Below, in pieces: positions 51,274-60,332 of a DNA stretch of 64,000 nucleotides. This DNA is from Streptomyces davaonensis JCM 4913 (GTDB lineage: Bacteria; Actinomycetota; Actinomycetes; Streptomycetales; Streptomycetaceae). The translations under genes and the position numbers were made by a program. Under the pieces are notes generated by a model. It had not been told where the DNA came from, ran no database searches, and saw nothing but the letters and a program-made list of their open reading frames with translations. The stretch is from the NCBI RefSeq assembly GCF_000349325.1, contig NC_020504.1, positions 4,188,053 through 4,252,052 of the forward strand. The letters are read 5' to 3'. Every line of letters begins with the position of its first letter. Positions within the stretch are counted from its first letter, which is position 1.

Positions 51274-52242
51274 TTACTCGATCACCACCTTGACGACGCC
51301 GGTGAGGGCGATCTGGGCGAGGGCGAGGGGGACGAGGAGGGTCCAGGAGAGCTTCTGGAGCTGGTCCTCGCGCAGGCGGGGGTAGGTGACACGGAGCCAG
51401 ATCACGACGAAGGCGAGGAGGGCGGTCTTCAGCAGGGTCCAGACCCAGCCGAGCCCGTCCTCACCCCAGGGGCCGTGCCAGCCGCCGAGGAAGAGGACGG
51501 TGGTCAGGCCGCACAGGACGACGATTCCGGCGTACTCGGCGAGGAGGAACAGCGCGAAACGCAGGCCCGTGTATTCGGTGTACGCGCCGAAGATGATCTC
51601 CGAGTCGGCGACCGGCATGTCGAAGGGCGGGCGCTGGAGTTCGGCGAGACCGGCCACGAAGAAGACGATCGCGCCGACGATCTGCCAGGGCAGCCACCAC
51701 CACTCGAAGGCGTCGAGGATGCCGGGGAGGGAGACGGTGCCCGCCGCCATCGCCACGGAGGCGGCGGCGAGGAGCATCGGGAGTTCGTAGGCGAGGAGCT
51801 GGGCTGCGGTGCGCAGTCCGCCGAGGAGGGAGAACTTGTTCGCGGAGGCCCAGCCGGCCATCAGCGCGCCGAGGACGCCTACGCCCATGACGGCCAGTAC
51901 GAAGAAGACGCCCGCGTCGATGACCTCGCCGACGGCACCCTCACTGGGGCCGATCGGGATGGCGAGGAGGACGAGGAGATACGGCAGCAGGGCCACGGCG
52001 GGGGCGAGCTGGAAGATACGGCGGTCCGCGCCGGCCGGGACCACGTCCTCCTTCTGCGCGAACTTCACGCCGTCGGCGACGAGTTGGGCCCAGCCGTGGA
52101 AGCCGCCGGCGTACATGGGGCCGAGGCGGCCCTGCATGTGCGCCATCACCTTGTGCTCGGTCTGGCCGATGAGCAGGGGGAAGGTGAGGAAGACGACGAA
52201 GACGACGAGGAGTCGCAGGGTGACGTCGAGCACGTCGTTCAC
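51274..52242 (-). CDS. nuoH: NADH dehydrogenase-like subunit H
   Basis: 322-residue membrane subunit that forms the quinone cavity with NuoB and NuoD. The GTG start at 52240-52242 has a strong AGGAGG six bases upstream and gives [20 protein letters not shown]. Conserved quinone-site elements are visible: [40 protein letters not shown] and the acidic E-channel residues. In the present sequence the nuoC frame runs into this gene without a stop, which I attribute to a frameshift in nuoC. Confidence 0.93.
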   Translation of the reverse strand: MNDVLDVTLRLLVVFVVFLTFPLLIGQTEHKVMAHMQGRLGPMYAGGFHGWAQLVADGVKFAQKEDVVPAGADRRIFQLAPAVALLPYLLVLLAIPIGPSEGAVGEVIDAGVFFVLAVMGVGVLGALMAGWASANKFSLLGGLRTAAQLLAYELPMLLAAASVAMAAGTVSLPGILDAFEWWWLPWQIVGAIVFFVAGLAELQRPPFDMPVADSEIIFGAYTEYTGLRFALFLLAEYAGIVVLCGLTTVLFLGGWHGPWGEDGLGWVWTLLKTALLAFVVIWLRVTYPRLREDQLQKLSWTLLVPLALAQIALTGVVKVVIE

Positions 52243-53298
52243 CGCGGGCCTCCTGGTGGGTTGTCCGGTCCGGGGCGTTCGGGTGGGGGTTCGGGGGGTG
52301 CGGGGGCGTCTTCGGGGGTGGCGTCGGGTGCTTCTGCCGGGGCCGGTTCTTCTTCGAAGGCCGGGCGGGCGTGGTGCCACGGGGCGTCCGAGCGGGGGGT
52401 GGCGCCCGTGCCGGTCGGAGCGGCCGTACTGGGTGCAGGTGTCGTGGGTTCCGGTGCCGTACCCGCCTGCTGGCTCGCCGAGCCCTGGCTCGCGCTGCGG
52501 GAACGGCGGGGCGGGGTCGCCGTGGGGGCGCCCTCCGCCGGAGGAGTCGCCGTCGGAGGAGTCGCCGTACCGGTCGCCCCCGCGGCCTGGCTCGCCGAGC
52601 CTTCCGACGCGGACCGGGTGCGTCGTGCCGGACGCTCCCCGGCGGCGGCGCCTGCTGCCGCGCCGCGTGCCGGGCGCTCGCCCGCCGCTCGGCCCGCTCC
52701 TCGCGCCGGGCGGGCCGGGGGCAGGGGGGAGCTGGCCCTTCAGGGGGCCCCACTCATTGGGGTCGGGGACGCCGGGCGGAAGCATCTGGCGGCGCTTGGG
52801 GCCGCCGTGTTCGGACTCGCCGGGCTCCTTCGCGCCGGGCCATGCCTTGGCGACCCGGGCGGCGAGGACGAAGTCCTTGCGCAGGGGGTGGCCCTCGAAG
52901 GTCTCCGGGAGGAGGAGGTGATCCAGCGCCGGGTGGCCCTCGAAGGTGACGCCGAACATTTCGTGCGTCTCGCGTTCGTGCCAGGCGGCGCCGGCGTAGA
53001 CCGTGATTGCGGACTCCAGTACGGCGGACTCGTGCGGCACCGTCGTGCGGAGCAGCAGGCGGCGTACCGGGGCCAGGGCGGCCACGTGGGCAGCGACCCG
53101 GAAGCCCGTGCCGGGTTCGTCGACCGCGCTCAGCCAGTCGAAGTAGGTGCAGCCCAGCTCGTCACGTGCCGTACGAAGCGCAGAGGTCCAGGACGCCGAC
53201 GGGACGTCGACGGTCAGGACCTCGTAGGACTCCTCGGCGGTGGCCTCCGGACCGAAGAGCTCTTCGACGGGGGCGGGCAGCCAGCCGACGGCGCTCAT
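52239..53298 (-). CDS. nuoC: NADH dehydrogenase-like subunit C, apparent frameshift in C-terminal tail
   Basis: The N-terminal 180 or so residues are a good 30-kDa subunit, including the signature [16 protein letters not shown] and [13 protein letters not shown]. After GPLKGQL the reading frame should change. The +1 frame is then open for about 165 codons, gives a Pro/Ala/Thr/Glu-rich tail ([39 protein letters not shown]) and ends at a TGA overlapping the nuoH GTG (GTGA), as at other junctions here. The uncorrected frame needs four rare AGA codons and runs into nuoH. One extra base in the C6 run at 52724-52729 would explain it: 1060 nt becomes 1059, or 352 residues. Sequencing error or genuine mutation cannot be told apart. 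Confidence 0.8.
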
Positions 53299-53993
53299 CT
53301 CTCCTCCCCCGATCCCGAACCCGAACCCGAACCCGATTCGGATCCCGATTCGGATTCCGCCGCCGATCGGGAACTCGCGCCCCCGGCCGATCCGTTGATC
53401 GAAGCAGAGTCGGCCGCCGGTGGCGAAACCAATCCACTCTGCAAAGCCGCCGTCGAAGGACGTGCCACGCCGTACCGCTCACCCAGCGACTCGCGGGCGA
53501 TCTTCTCCTGAAGTTTCAGGATCCCTTGGAGAAGAGCCTCGGGGCGGGGCGGGCAGCCCGGTACGTAGACGTCCACCGGGATGATCTGGTCGACGCCCTT
53601 GGTCACCGCGTACGAGTCCCAGTAGGGACCACCGCAGTTGCTGCACGCGCCGAAGGAAATCACGTATTTCGGCTCGGGCATCTGCTCGTACAGGCGCTTC
53701 ACCGCGGGAGCCATCTTGTCGGTGACCGTGCCGGACACGACCATCAGGTCGGCCTGGCGCGGGCCCGGCGCGAAGGGGATGACGCCGAGACGGATGAAGT
53801 CGTGGCGGGCCATGGACGCCGCGATGAACTCGATCGCGCAGCAGGCGAGTCCGAAGTTGAAGACCCAGAGCGAGTAGCGGCGACCCCAGTTGAGGACCAC
53901 CTTCATCGGCTCGGGCGCGAGGCGGGCCAGCGCGCCCAGCCGCTTCGGCTCCGGCAGCAGCACGGGCTCGGAAGAGGAGGGGGTCACGTCCAT
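53295..53993 (-). CDS. nuoB: NADH dehydrogenase-like subunit B
   Basis: 232 residues carrying the terminal [4Fe-4S] cluster N2 that reduces quinone. Ligands visible: Cys51-Cys52 (GLACCAIEF), Cys117 (FGACSNCGG) and Cys147 (VPGCPPRPE). The core ends near residue 180; a Ser/Gly/Glu repeat tail follows ([16 protein letters not shown]), encoded by hexanucleotide repeats. The start overlaps nuoA by 10 bp and the stop overlaps nuoC (ATGA). No nuoD follows nuoC in this operon. Confidence 0.94.
   Translation of the reverse strand: MDVTPSSSEPVLLPEPKRLGALARLAPEPMKVVLNWGRRYSLWVFNFGLACCAIEFIAASMARHDFIRLGVIPFAPGPRQADLMVVSGTVTDKMAPAVKRLYEQMPEPKYVISFGACSNCGGPYWDSYAVTKGVDQIIPVDVYVPGCPPRPEALLQGILKLQEKIARESLGERYGVARPSTAALQSGLVSPPAADSASINGSAGGASSRSAAESESGSESGSGSGSGSGEER
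53309..53361 (-). repeat. hexanucleotide repeat in 3' end of nuoB
   Basis: About eight imperfect copies of CCCGAA/CCCGAT (plus strand) encode the Gly-Ser/Glu-Ser tail of NuoB. Such tracts are prone to length change by slippage. Confidence 0.75.
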
Positions 53994-54403
53994 GCCAGGA
54001 CGCCCTTCTTGTATGCGTACAGCAGACCGACGGCCAGGAAGCCGAGGAAGATGAACATCTCGACGAGGGTGGTGGCGCCGTATCCGGGGGCGGCGAAGAC
54101 CGTCGCCCAGGGGAACAGGAAGATCGAATCGACCGCGAAGATCACGTAGAGAAAGGCGTAGACGTAGTAACGGACCTGGGTGTGGGCCCAGCCCTCGCCG
54201 ACGGGGTCGACTCCGCACTCGTACGTCAGAAGTTTCTCGGGCGTCGGGACCACGGGCCGCAGCAGGCGCCCGGCCCCGAAGGCCACCGCGACGAACAGCA
54301 CGCCGACGATGGCGAGCAGTCCGACGACCGAGTAGGACTGGAAGTACTCCGCCGAGACGACGACACCCTTGTCCGCCGCGACGACGACGGTCGTTTCCGG
54401 CAC
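53984..54403 (-). CDS. nuoA: NADH dehydrogenase-like subunit A
   Basis: 139 residues from a GTG start with GAGGGA upstream. Three helices and the family signature [14 protein letters not shown]. First gene of the ten-gene operon A-B-C-H-I-J-K-L-M-N; upstream is a 191-bp divergent region shared with the first sensor kinase. Longer in-frame reading upstream is not family-like. Confidence 0.93.
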   Translation of the reverse strand: MPETTVVVAADKGVVVSAEYFQSYSVVGLLAIVGVLFVAVAFGAGRLLRPVVPTPEKLLTYECGVDPVGEGWAHTQVRYYVYAFLYVIFAVDSIFLFPWATVFAAPGYGATTLVEMFIFLGFLAVGLLYAYKKGVLAWT

Positions 54404-54594
54404 GTCCGTCCCTCGCTCCCTGACCTCAGTGAACACAGCCGTTCGACGATCTAGTACGCACGGGAGTCTAGGCCCTGCTAAAGCGAGCGTAAGCAGCCTG
54501 TCATGGCTTCGTGTGCACCGGTGGGGTTTTCCCCCGGGGAGCGCGGCGGTCCGCCTCATGGCGCGAGCGCCGCTCGACCGGCACGCTAGCCCAT

Positions 54595-55815
54595 ATGACC
54601 GAACGCCAACCGTCCCCCGACCGCGCCACGAGAGCGACCGGAACCGACCGAGCGGAGGCGGCCGAGCCGCTGCCGCCGGCGCGATTCGCCTACGACCGGC
54701 ACACCTGGAAGGAGATCGCGCACCTTCTGGCGAACTTCCCGGTGTCGTTGTTCGGCTTCGTCTATGTCGTGACGATGTTGTTCGTCGGGGCCGGGCTGAC
54801 GGTCACGGTGGTCGGCTTCCCGTTGCTGGCGGCCGGGCTGATGGGCGCGCGGCAGTTGGGCAAGCTGGAGCGGAAGCGGGCCCGGTGGCTGCTCGGCGTG
54901 CGGGTGGACGAGCCGAGCCCGCTCAGGCTGCGGGGTGGCCGCAACGGCTTCTTCGCTCAGCTGTGGCAGCTGCTGAAGGACCCGGTGGGCTGGCGGACGG
55001 TGCTGTACGACTTCATCCGGCTGCCCTGGGGCATTCTCACCTTCACCATAACGCTGACCTCGCTGTTCGTGCTGTGGCCGGTGCTGCCGTTCATCGCGCG
55101 GGGGCTGGCCAACGCGGACCGGGCGATGGTGCGCGGGCTCCTGTCGCCCTCGGACGAGCTGGAGCGGCGGATCGCCGAACTGGAGTCCGACCGTGGCGTC
55201 GTGGTCGACACGGCCGCCGCCGATCTGCGGCGGATCGAGCGGGATCTGCACGACGGTGCGCAGGCCCGGCTGGTGGCGCTGGCCATGGGGCTCGGCCTGG
55301 CCAAGGAGAAGCTGCTGGAGGATCCGGACTACGCGGCCGCGATGGTCGAGGAGGCGCACGGCGAGGTGAAGCTGGCGCTTCAGGAGCTGCGGGACCTGGC
55401 CCGCGGGATCCATCCGGCGGTGCTGACCGACCGCGGTCTGGACGCGGCACTGTCGTCGGTGGCCTCACGGTGCACGGTGCCGGTGAAGGTGACCGTCGAT
55501 CTGGACGGGCGGCCGGCCGCCGCCATCGAGGGCATCGCCTACTTCACCGTGTCGGAGCTGCTTCAGAACATCAGCAAGCACAGTGCGGCCCGGACGGCCT
55601 CGGTCGAGGTGTGGCGGGCGAACGACCGGCTGCTGCTCCAGGTGTGGGACGACGGGCGGGGCGGAGCACGGCTGGACGGCGGTTCGGGGATGCGCGGGCT
55701 CGCCGACCGGCTCGGCGCGGTGGACGGGCTGTTCGTCATCGACTCGCCGCAGGGCGGGCCCACCACGGTCACGGCCGAGCTGCCGTGGCGCGACCGGGTT
55801 CCGGAGCAGGGGTAG
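54595..55815 (+). CDS. sensor histidine kinase (NarL-type), first of a tandem pair
   Basis: 406 residues. N-terminal sensor domain with four hydrophobic segments (PVSLFGFVYVVTMLFVGAGL; GILTFTITLTSLFVLWPVLP). HisKA_3 with phospho-acceptor His219 in RRIERDLHDGAQARLV, then HATPase (SELLQNISKH, WDDGRGGARL, GSGMRGLADRLG). The kinase half is very similar to that of the next gene. Divergent from nuoA across 191 bp; with the next kinase and the response regulator it may control nuo and the oxidoreductase. That link is inferred. Confidence 0.92.
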   Translation: MTERQPSPDRATRATGTDRAEAAEPLPPARFAYDRHTWKEIAHLLANFPVSLFGFVYVVTMLFVGAGLTVTVVGFPLLAAGLMGARQLGKLERKRARWLLGVRVDEPSPLRLRGGRNGFFAQLWQLLKDPVGWRTVLYDFIRLPWGILTFTITLTSLFVLWPVLPFIARGLANADRAMVRGLLSPSDELERRIAELESDRGVVVDTAAADLRRIERDLHDGAQARLVALAMGLGLAKEKLLEDPDYAAAMVEEAHGEVKLALQELRDLARGIHPAVLTDRGLDAALSSVASRCTVPVKVTVDLDGRPAAAIEGIAYFTVSELLQNISKHSAARTASVEVWRANDRLLLQVWDDGRGGARLDGGSGMRGLADRLGAVDGLFVIDSPQGGPTTVTAELPWRDRVPEQG

Positions 55816-55928
55816 GGAAAACCCCCCGTTCAAGACGCCGACGGACTCCATGGCCCGCGGACCTGCGGTCAAGGAGTGTGGAGGTAGCGCACACACCCCG
55901 GACGCACGAGCAGAAACGGACGACGTCG

Positions 55929-57257
55929 ATGGCCATGGAGTACGGGCAGGGTTACGGACTCGATGTCCCGGAGAAGCACCGGCTGCCCGCCGGGCTGCGG
56001 GCACCGTTCGAGGCGCGGCACTGGAAGGAGTTGGGCTATGTCCTGCTGAGCCTGCCGATCAGCATTCTGCTCTTCACCTACGCGGTCACCATGGTCTCCC
56101 TGGGCATCGGCCTGCTGGTGACCTTCGTCGGGATCCCGGTGCTGGCGGCGGGCCTGGCCGGCTGCCGGGGCTTCGGTGCCATGGAGCGCGCACGCGCGCG
56201 TGGGCTGCTGGATCTGGAGGTCTCCGAGCCGGAGCCGCTGCGGATGCGCAAGCGGGGGTTCATGGCGTGGATGGGTGCCGTCCTGAAGAGCGGCACCTCC
56301 TGGCGCTCGTTCCTGTACGGGGTGCTGCATCTGCCGTGGGCGGTCTTCTCCTTCGTCGTCGCCGTGAACTTCTGGGCCATCGGCTGGACCCTGCTGACGT
56401 ATCCCCTGTGGTTCTGGCTCTTCCCGCTGTACGGCGGACAGGGCGGCGTGCAGCTCTACGGCGACGAGACGCACCACATCTACCTCGACAACCCGTTCGA
56501 GATCGGTGTGACGGCGCTGGTGGGGCTGCTCTTCACGCTGGCGACGCCGTGGATCGTGCGGGCTCTGACGATGGTGGACCGGCTGCTGGTGCACGGGCTG
56601 CTCGGTCCGTCGCGGCTGGCCACGCGGGTGGTGGAGCTGGAGTCGGACCGCGGGATCGTGGTCGACACGGCCGCCGCCGACCTGCGGCGCATCGAGCGCG
56701 ATCTGCACGACGGGGCGCAGGCCCGGCTGGTGGCGCTGGCCATGGATCTGGGTCTGGCCAAGGAGAAGCTGGCGGAGGACCCGCAGGCCGCGGCCCGCAT
56801 GGTGGACAGCGCCCACGGCGAGGTGAAGACCGCGCTTCAGGAGCTACGCGACCTGGCCCGCGGGATCCATCCGGCGGTGCTGACCGACCGCGGTCTGGAC
56901 GCGGCGCTCTCCGCGGTGGCCTCGCGCTGCACGGTCCCGGTCGAGGTCCAGGTGGATCTGGCTGGGCGGCCGGTACCCGCGATCGAGGGCATCGCCTACT
57001 TCACCGTCTCGGAGCTGCTCCAGAACATCAGCAAGCACTCGCGGGCCACCTGGGCGGGCGTGGACGTCTGGCGGGTGGAGAACCGGCTGATGCTCCAGGT
57101 CGTCGACAACGGCGTCGGCGGCGCCGACACCTCCGTCGGCTCGGGCCTGGCCGGGCTCACCGAACGCCTGGACGCGGTGGACGGGATCCTGGTGGTGGAC
57201 TCCCCGGTCGGCGGGCCCACCCGGATCACCGCGGAACTGCCCTGGCGGACGGTATAG
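55929..57257 (+). CDS. sensor histidine kinase (NarL-type), second of a tandem pair
   Basis: 442 residues starting MAMEYGQGYGLDV. Sensor domain with several membrane segments (ISILLFTYAVTMVSLGIGLL; LPWAVFSFVVAVNFWAIGWT) plus an insert absent from the first kinase (YGGQGGVQLYGDETHHIYLD). Phospho-acceptor His260 in RRIERDLHDGAQARLV. Dimerisation and ATP-binding parts are nearly identical to the first kinase, so the pair arose by duplication with the sensor diverging faster. Start has no strong ribosome-binding site; an ATG two codons later is possible. Confidence 0.9.
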   Translation: MAMEYGQGYGLDVPEKHRLPAGLRAPFEARHWKELGYVLLSLPISILLFTYAVTMVSLGIGLLVTFVGIPVLAAGLAGCRGFGAMERARARGLLDLEVSEPEPLRMRKRGFMAWMGAVLKSGTSWRSFLYGVLHLPWAVFSFVVAVNFWAIGWTLLTYPLWFWLFPLYGGQGGVQLYGDETHHIYLDNPFEIGVTALVGLLFTLATPWIVRALTMVDRLLVHGLLGPSRLATRVVELESDRGIVVDTAAADLRRIERDLHDGAQARLVALAMDLGLAKEKLAEDPQAAARMVDSAHGEVKTALQELRDLARGIHPAVLTDRGLDAALSAVASRCTVPVEVQVDLAGRPVPAIEGIAYFTVSELLQNISKHSRATWAGVDVWRVENRLMLQVVDNGVGGADTSVGSGLAGLTERLDAVDGILVVDSPVGGPTRITAELPWRTV

Positions 57258-57474
57258 CCCCAGCAAGTCAGACGAAGCGACGCTTCACGCCCGCCTCCGT
57301 GGCCCCCCGCCCCGGAGGTGGGTTCATGTCCGAATCCCGCCGCTCCCCGCGAGACAGCAGGCCAGGTTATCCACAGGCCCCGCCGCGATCCGCTATATCG
57401 CGGAATACTGAGGCCGTGGAACGAGGCCGGGCGAGAACCGGCCGGACGCAACATGGCTCGGGGGGCCGAAGGTC

Positions 57475-58146
57475 GTGGAGGACAAGGTGCGGGTGGTCAT
57501 CGCCGAGGATTCAGTGCTGCTCAGGGAGGGCCTGACCCGGTTGCTGACGGACCGCGGGCACGAGGTCGTCGCCGGCGTCGGCGACGGAGAAGCACTGATC
57601 AAGACCATCACGGAGCTGGACGGGCAGGGGACGCTGCCGGACGTCGTCGTCGCGGACGTACGGATGCCGCCGACCCATACGGACGAGGGCGTGCGGGCGG
57701 CCGTGCAGTTGCGCAAGGCGCACCCGGGACTCGGTGTGCTCGTCCTGTCACAGTACGTGGAGGAGCGCTACGCCACCGAACTTCTGGCCGGTTCCAGTCG
57801 CGGGGTCGGATACCTGCTGAAGGACCGGGTGGCCGAGGTGCGGGAGTTCGTGGACGCGGTGGTGCGGGTGGCCCAGGGGGGCACGGCCCTCGACCCGGAG
57901 GTGGTCGCGCAACTGCTCGGGCGCAGCCGTAAGCAGGATGTGCTCGCGGGGCTCACCCCGCGGGAGCGGGAGGTCCTGGGGCTGATGGCCGAAGGGCGGA
58001 CCAACTCCGCCATCGCCCGGCAACTGGTGGTCAGCGACGGTGCCGTTGAGAAGCACGTCAGCAATATCTTCCTGAAGCTCGGACTGTCCCAGAGCGACGG
58101 GGATCACCGTCGCGTTCTGGCGGTCCTGACCTATCTGAACTCATGA
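57475..58146 (+). CDS. LuxR/NarL-type response regulator
   Basis: 223 residues from a GTG start with GAAGG upstream. Receiver domain with acidic pair (Glu11-Asp12), phospho-acceptor Asp61 (VVVADVRMPP) and Lys in GYLLKDRV. C-terminal LuxR helix-turn-helix (LTPREREVLGLMAEGRTNSA, then EKHVSNIFLKLGL). Lies 217 bp after the second kinase and 257 bp before the oxidoreductase genes. Likely partner of both kinases. The gap before it holds a lone DnaA-box match at 57367-57375. Confidence 0.92.
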   Translation: MEDKVRVVIAEDSVLLREGLTRLLTDRGHEVVAGVGDGEALIKTITELDGQGTLPDVVVADVRMPPTHTDEGVRAAVQLRKAHPGLGVLVLSQYVEERYATELLAGSSRGVGYLLKDRVAEVREFVDAVVRVAQGGTALDPEVVAQLLGRSRKQDVLAGLTPREREVLGLMAEGRTNSAIARQLVVSDGAVEKHVSNIFLKLGLSQSDGDHRRVLAVLTYLNS

Positions 58147-58403
58147 CGACCTGACACCGTGTCAGACAAAGTCCGGCGGCAGTCGTCGGGCCGGAGAACC
58201 ACACAGCGAGCGGGGAGCGTCTTCAAGAGAAGCGTCGGGGGGCGTGTAAATCATGACAAGTCAGGGTGGCGAAGCGTCTCAAAACCGCGTCCATCATGCG
58301 AATGGCCCGGGGAAGGCGACCTTCGCGGACGTAGGGTTGATCCTGTGGGAGGGCCTGCGGGAAGGCCTCTCCCCGACAGCCGCCTCTAGGGAGGTCCAGT
58401 TCA

Positions 58404-60332
58404 GTGACCAGCCAGGTCAGTAGCCCAGCGGAGCAGGCCGACGAAGCAGTAGTGGGAGAGCAGCGCAACCCGGCGACGGCGAAGGACGTGCGCCGGCTGG
58501 ACCGGGTGATCATCCGGTTCGCGGGGGACTCCGGTGACGGTATGCAGCTCACCGGTGACCGGTTCACATCGGAGACGGCGTCGTTCGGCAACGACCTGTC
58601 GACGCTGCCGAACTTCCCCGCCGAGATCCGCGCTCCCGCCGGAACCCTCCCTGGTGTCTCGTCCTTCCAGCTGCACTTCGCGGACCACGACATCCTGACC
58701 CCGGGCGACGCCCCGAACGTGCTGGTCGCGATGAACCCCGCGGCCCTGAAGGCCAACGTCGCCGACCTGCCACGCGGCGCGGAGATCATCGTCAACACCG
58801 ACGAGTTCACCAAGCGGGCCATGCAGAAGGTGGGGTACGACTCCTCGCCGCTGGAGGACGGCTCGCTGGACGGCTACCACTTGCATCCGGTGCCGCTGAC
58901 GACCCTGACGGTGGAAGCCCTCAAGGAATTCGACCTGTCCCGCAAGGAGGCCGAGCGCAGCAAGAACATGTTCGCGCTCGGCCTCTTGTCGTGGATGTAT
59001 CACCGACCGACGGAGGGGACGGAGAAGTTCCTGAAGTCGAAGTTCGCGAAGAAGCCGGCCATCGCGGCGGCGAACATCGCGGCGTTCCGCGCGGGCTGGA
59101 ACTTCGGCGAGACGACGGAGGACTTCGCGGTCTCCTACGAGGTGGCCCCGGCGGCGAAGGCGTTCCCGGTGGGGACGTACCGGAACATCTCCGGGAACCT
59201 GGCTCTCTCGTACGGCCTGGTCGCGGCCTCCCGGCAGGCGGATCTGCCGCTGTTCCTGGGGTCCTACCCCATCACACCGGCCTCCGACATCCTGCACGAG
59301 CTGTCGAAGCACAAGAACTTCGGTGTGCGGACCTTCCAGGCCGAGGACGAGATCGCAGGCATCGGGGCGGCGCTGGGCGCTGCCTTCGGCGGTTCCCTGG
59401 CGGTGACGACGACGTCCGGCCCCGGCGTCGCGCTGAAGTCGGAGACGATCGGGCTCGCGGTCTCGCTGGAGCTGCCGCTGCTGGTGGTGGACATCCAACG
59501 AGGCGGCCCCTCCACCGGTCTGCCGACGAAGACGGAACAAGCGGACCTGTTGCAGGCGATGTTCGGCCGCAACGGCGAAGCGCCGGTGCCGGTCATCGCG
59601 CCCCGCACTCCGGCGGACTGCTTCGACGCGGCCATGGAAGCGGCACGGATCGCGCTGACGTACCGCACCCCGGTGTTCCTGCTCTCCGACGGTTACCTGG
59701 CCAACGGCTCGGAGCCCTGGCGGATTCCGGAGCTGGACGAACTCCCCGATCTGCGGGTGCAGTTCGCGCAGGGCCCGAATCACACTCTGGAAGACGGCAG
59801 CGAGGTCTTCTGGCCGTACAAGCGGGACCCGCAGACTCTCGCCCGGCCGTGGGCGGTCCCCGGTACGCCCGGTCTCGAGCACCGCATCGGCGGGATCGAG
59901 AAGGAGGACGGCACCGGCAACATCTCCTACGCGCCCGCCAACCACGACTTCATGGTGCGGACGCGGCAGGCGAAGATCGACGGAATCGACGTACCGGACC
60001 TCGAAGTCGATGATCCGCACGAGGCCAAGACCCTGGTCCTGGGCTGGGGTTCGACCTACGGCCCGATCACCGCGGCCGTGCGCCGGCTGCGTACCGCGGG
60101 GCTCCAGATCGCGCAGGCGCATCTGCGGCATCTCAACCCCTTCCCGAAGAACCTCGGTGACGTTCTCAAGCGCTACGAGCGCGTCGTCGTCCCCGAGATG
60201 AACCTCGGTCAGCTCGCCACGCTGATCCGGGCCAAGTACCTGGTGGACGCTCACTCGTACAACCAGGTCAACGGAATGCCGTTCAAGGCCGAACAGCTCG
60301 CAACGGCTCTCAAGGAGGCCATCGATGGCTGA
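58404..60332 (+). CDS. korA: 2-oxoacid:ferredoxin oxidoreductase, gamma-alpha fused subunit
   Basis: 642 residues. N-terminal gamma domain (RVIIRFAGDSGDGMQLTGDR, residues about 30-200) fused to the alpha pyrimidine-binding domain (GSYPITPASDILHELSKHK; EDEIAGIGAALGAAFGG; GGPSTGLPTKTEQADLLQ). With KorB it oxidatively decarboxylates a 2-oxoacid, most likely 2-oxoglutarate, to the acyl-CoA while reducing ferredoxin. GTG start with GGGAGG upstream. Overlaps korB by 8 bp. It lies directly after the two-component genes and close to the nuo operon lacking an NADH module. Confidence 0.93.
   Translation: MTSQVSSPAEQADEAVVGEQRNPATAKDVRRLDRVIIRFAGDSGDGMQLTGDRFTSETASFGNDLSTLPNFPAEIRAPAGTLPGVSSFQLHFADHDILTPGDAPNVLVAMNPAALKANVADLPRGAEIIVNTDEFTKRAMQKVGYDSSPLEDGSLDGYHLHPVPLTTLTVEALKEFDLSRKEAERSKNMFALGLLSWMYHRPTEGTEKFLKSKFAKKPAIAAANIAAFRAGWNFGETTEDFAVSYEVAPAAKAFPVGTYRNISGNLALSYGLVAASRQADLPLFLGSYPITPASDILHELSKHKNFGVRTFQAEDEIAGIGAALGAAFGGSLAVTTTSGPGVALKSETIGLAVSLELPLLVVDIQRGGPSTGLPTKTEQADLLQAMFGRNGEAPVPVIAPRTPADCFDAAMEAARIALTYRTPVFLLSDGYLANGSEPWRIPELDELPDLRVQFAQGPNHTLEDGSEVFWPYKRDPQTLARPWAVPGTPGLEHRIGGIEKEDGTGNISYAPANHDFMVRTRQAKIDGIDVPDLEVDDPHEAKTLVLGWGSTYGPITAAVRRLRTAGLQIAQAHLRHLNPFPKNLGDVLKRYERVVVPEMNLGQLATLIRAKYLVDAHSYNQVNGMPFKAEQLATALKEAIDG

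Noticed and set aside
51274..53298. A genuine NuoC-NuoH fusion protein
   Set aside because: nuoH has its own strong ribosome-binding site and GTG, the linker in this frame uses rare AGA codons, and the +1 frame restores a proper tail and a GTGA overlap. Frameshift is the better explanation.
54369..55928. N-terminal extension joining the second kinase to an upstream frame of 962 codons
   Set aside because: The upstream part is an out-of-frame reading of the first kinase gene, which is itself intact in another frame.
58159..58389. 76-codon open frame before korA
   Set aside because: No ribosome-binding site, no family similarity, and it lies where the korA promoter region is expected.
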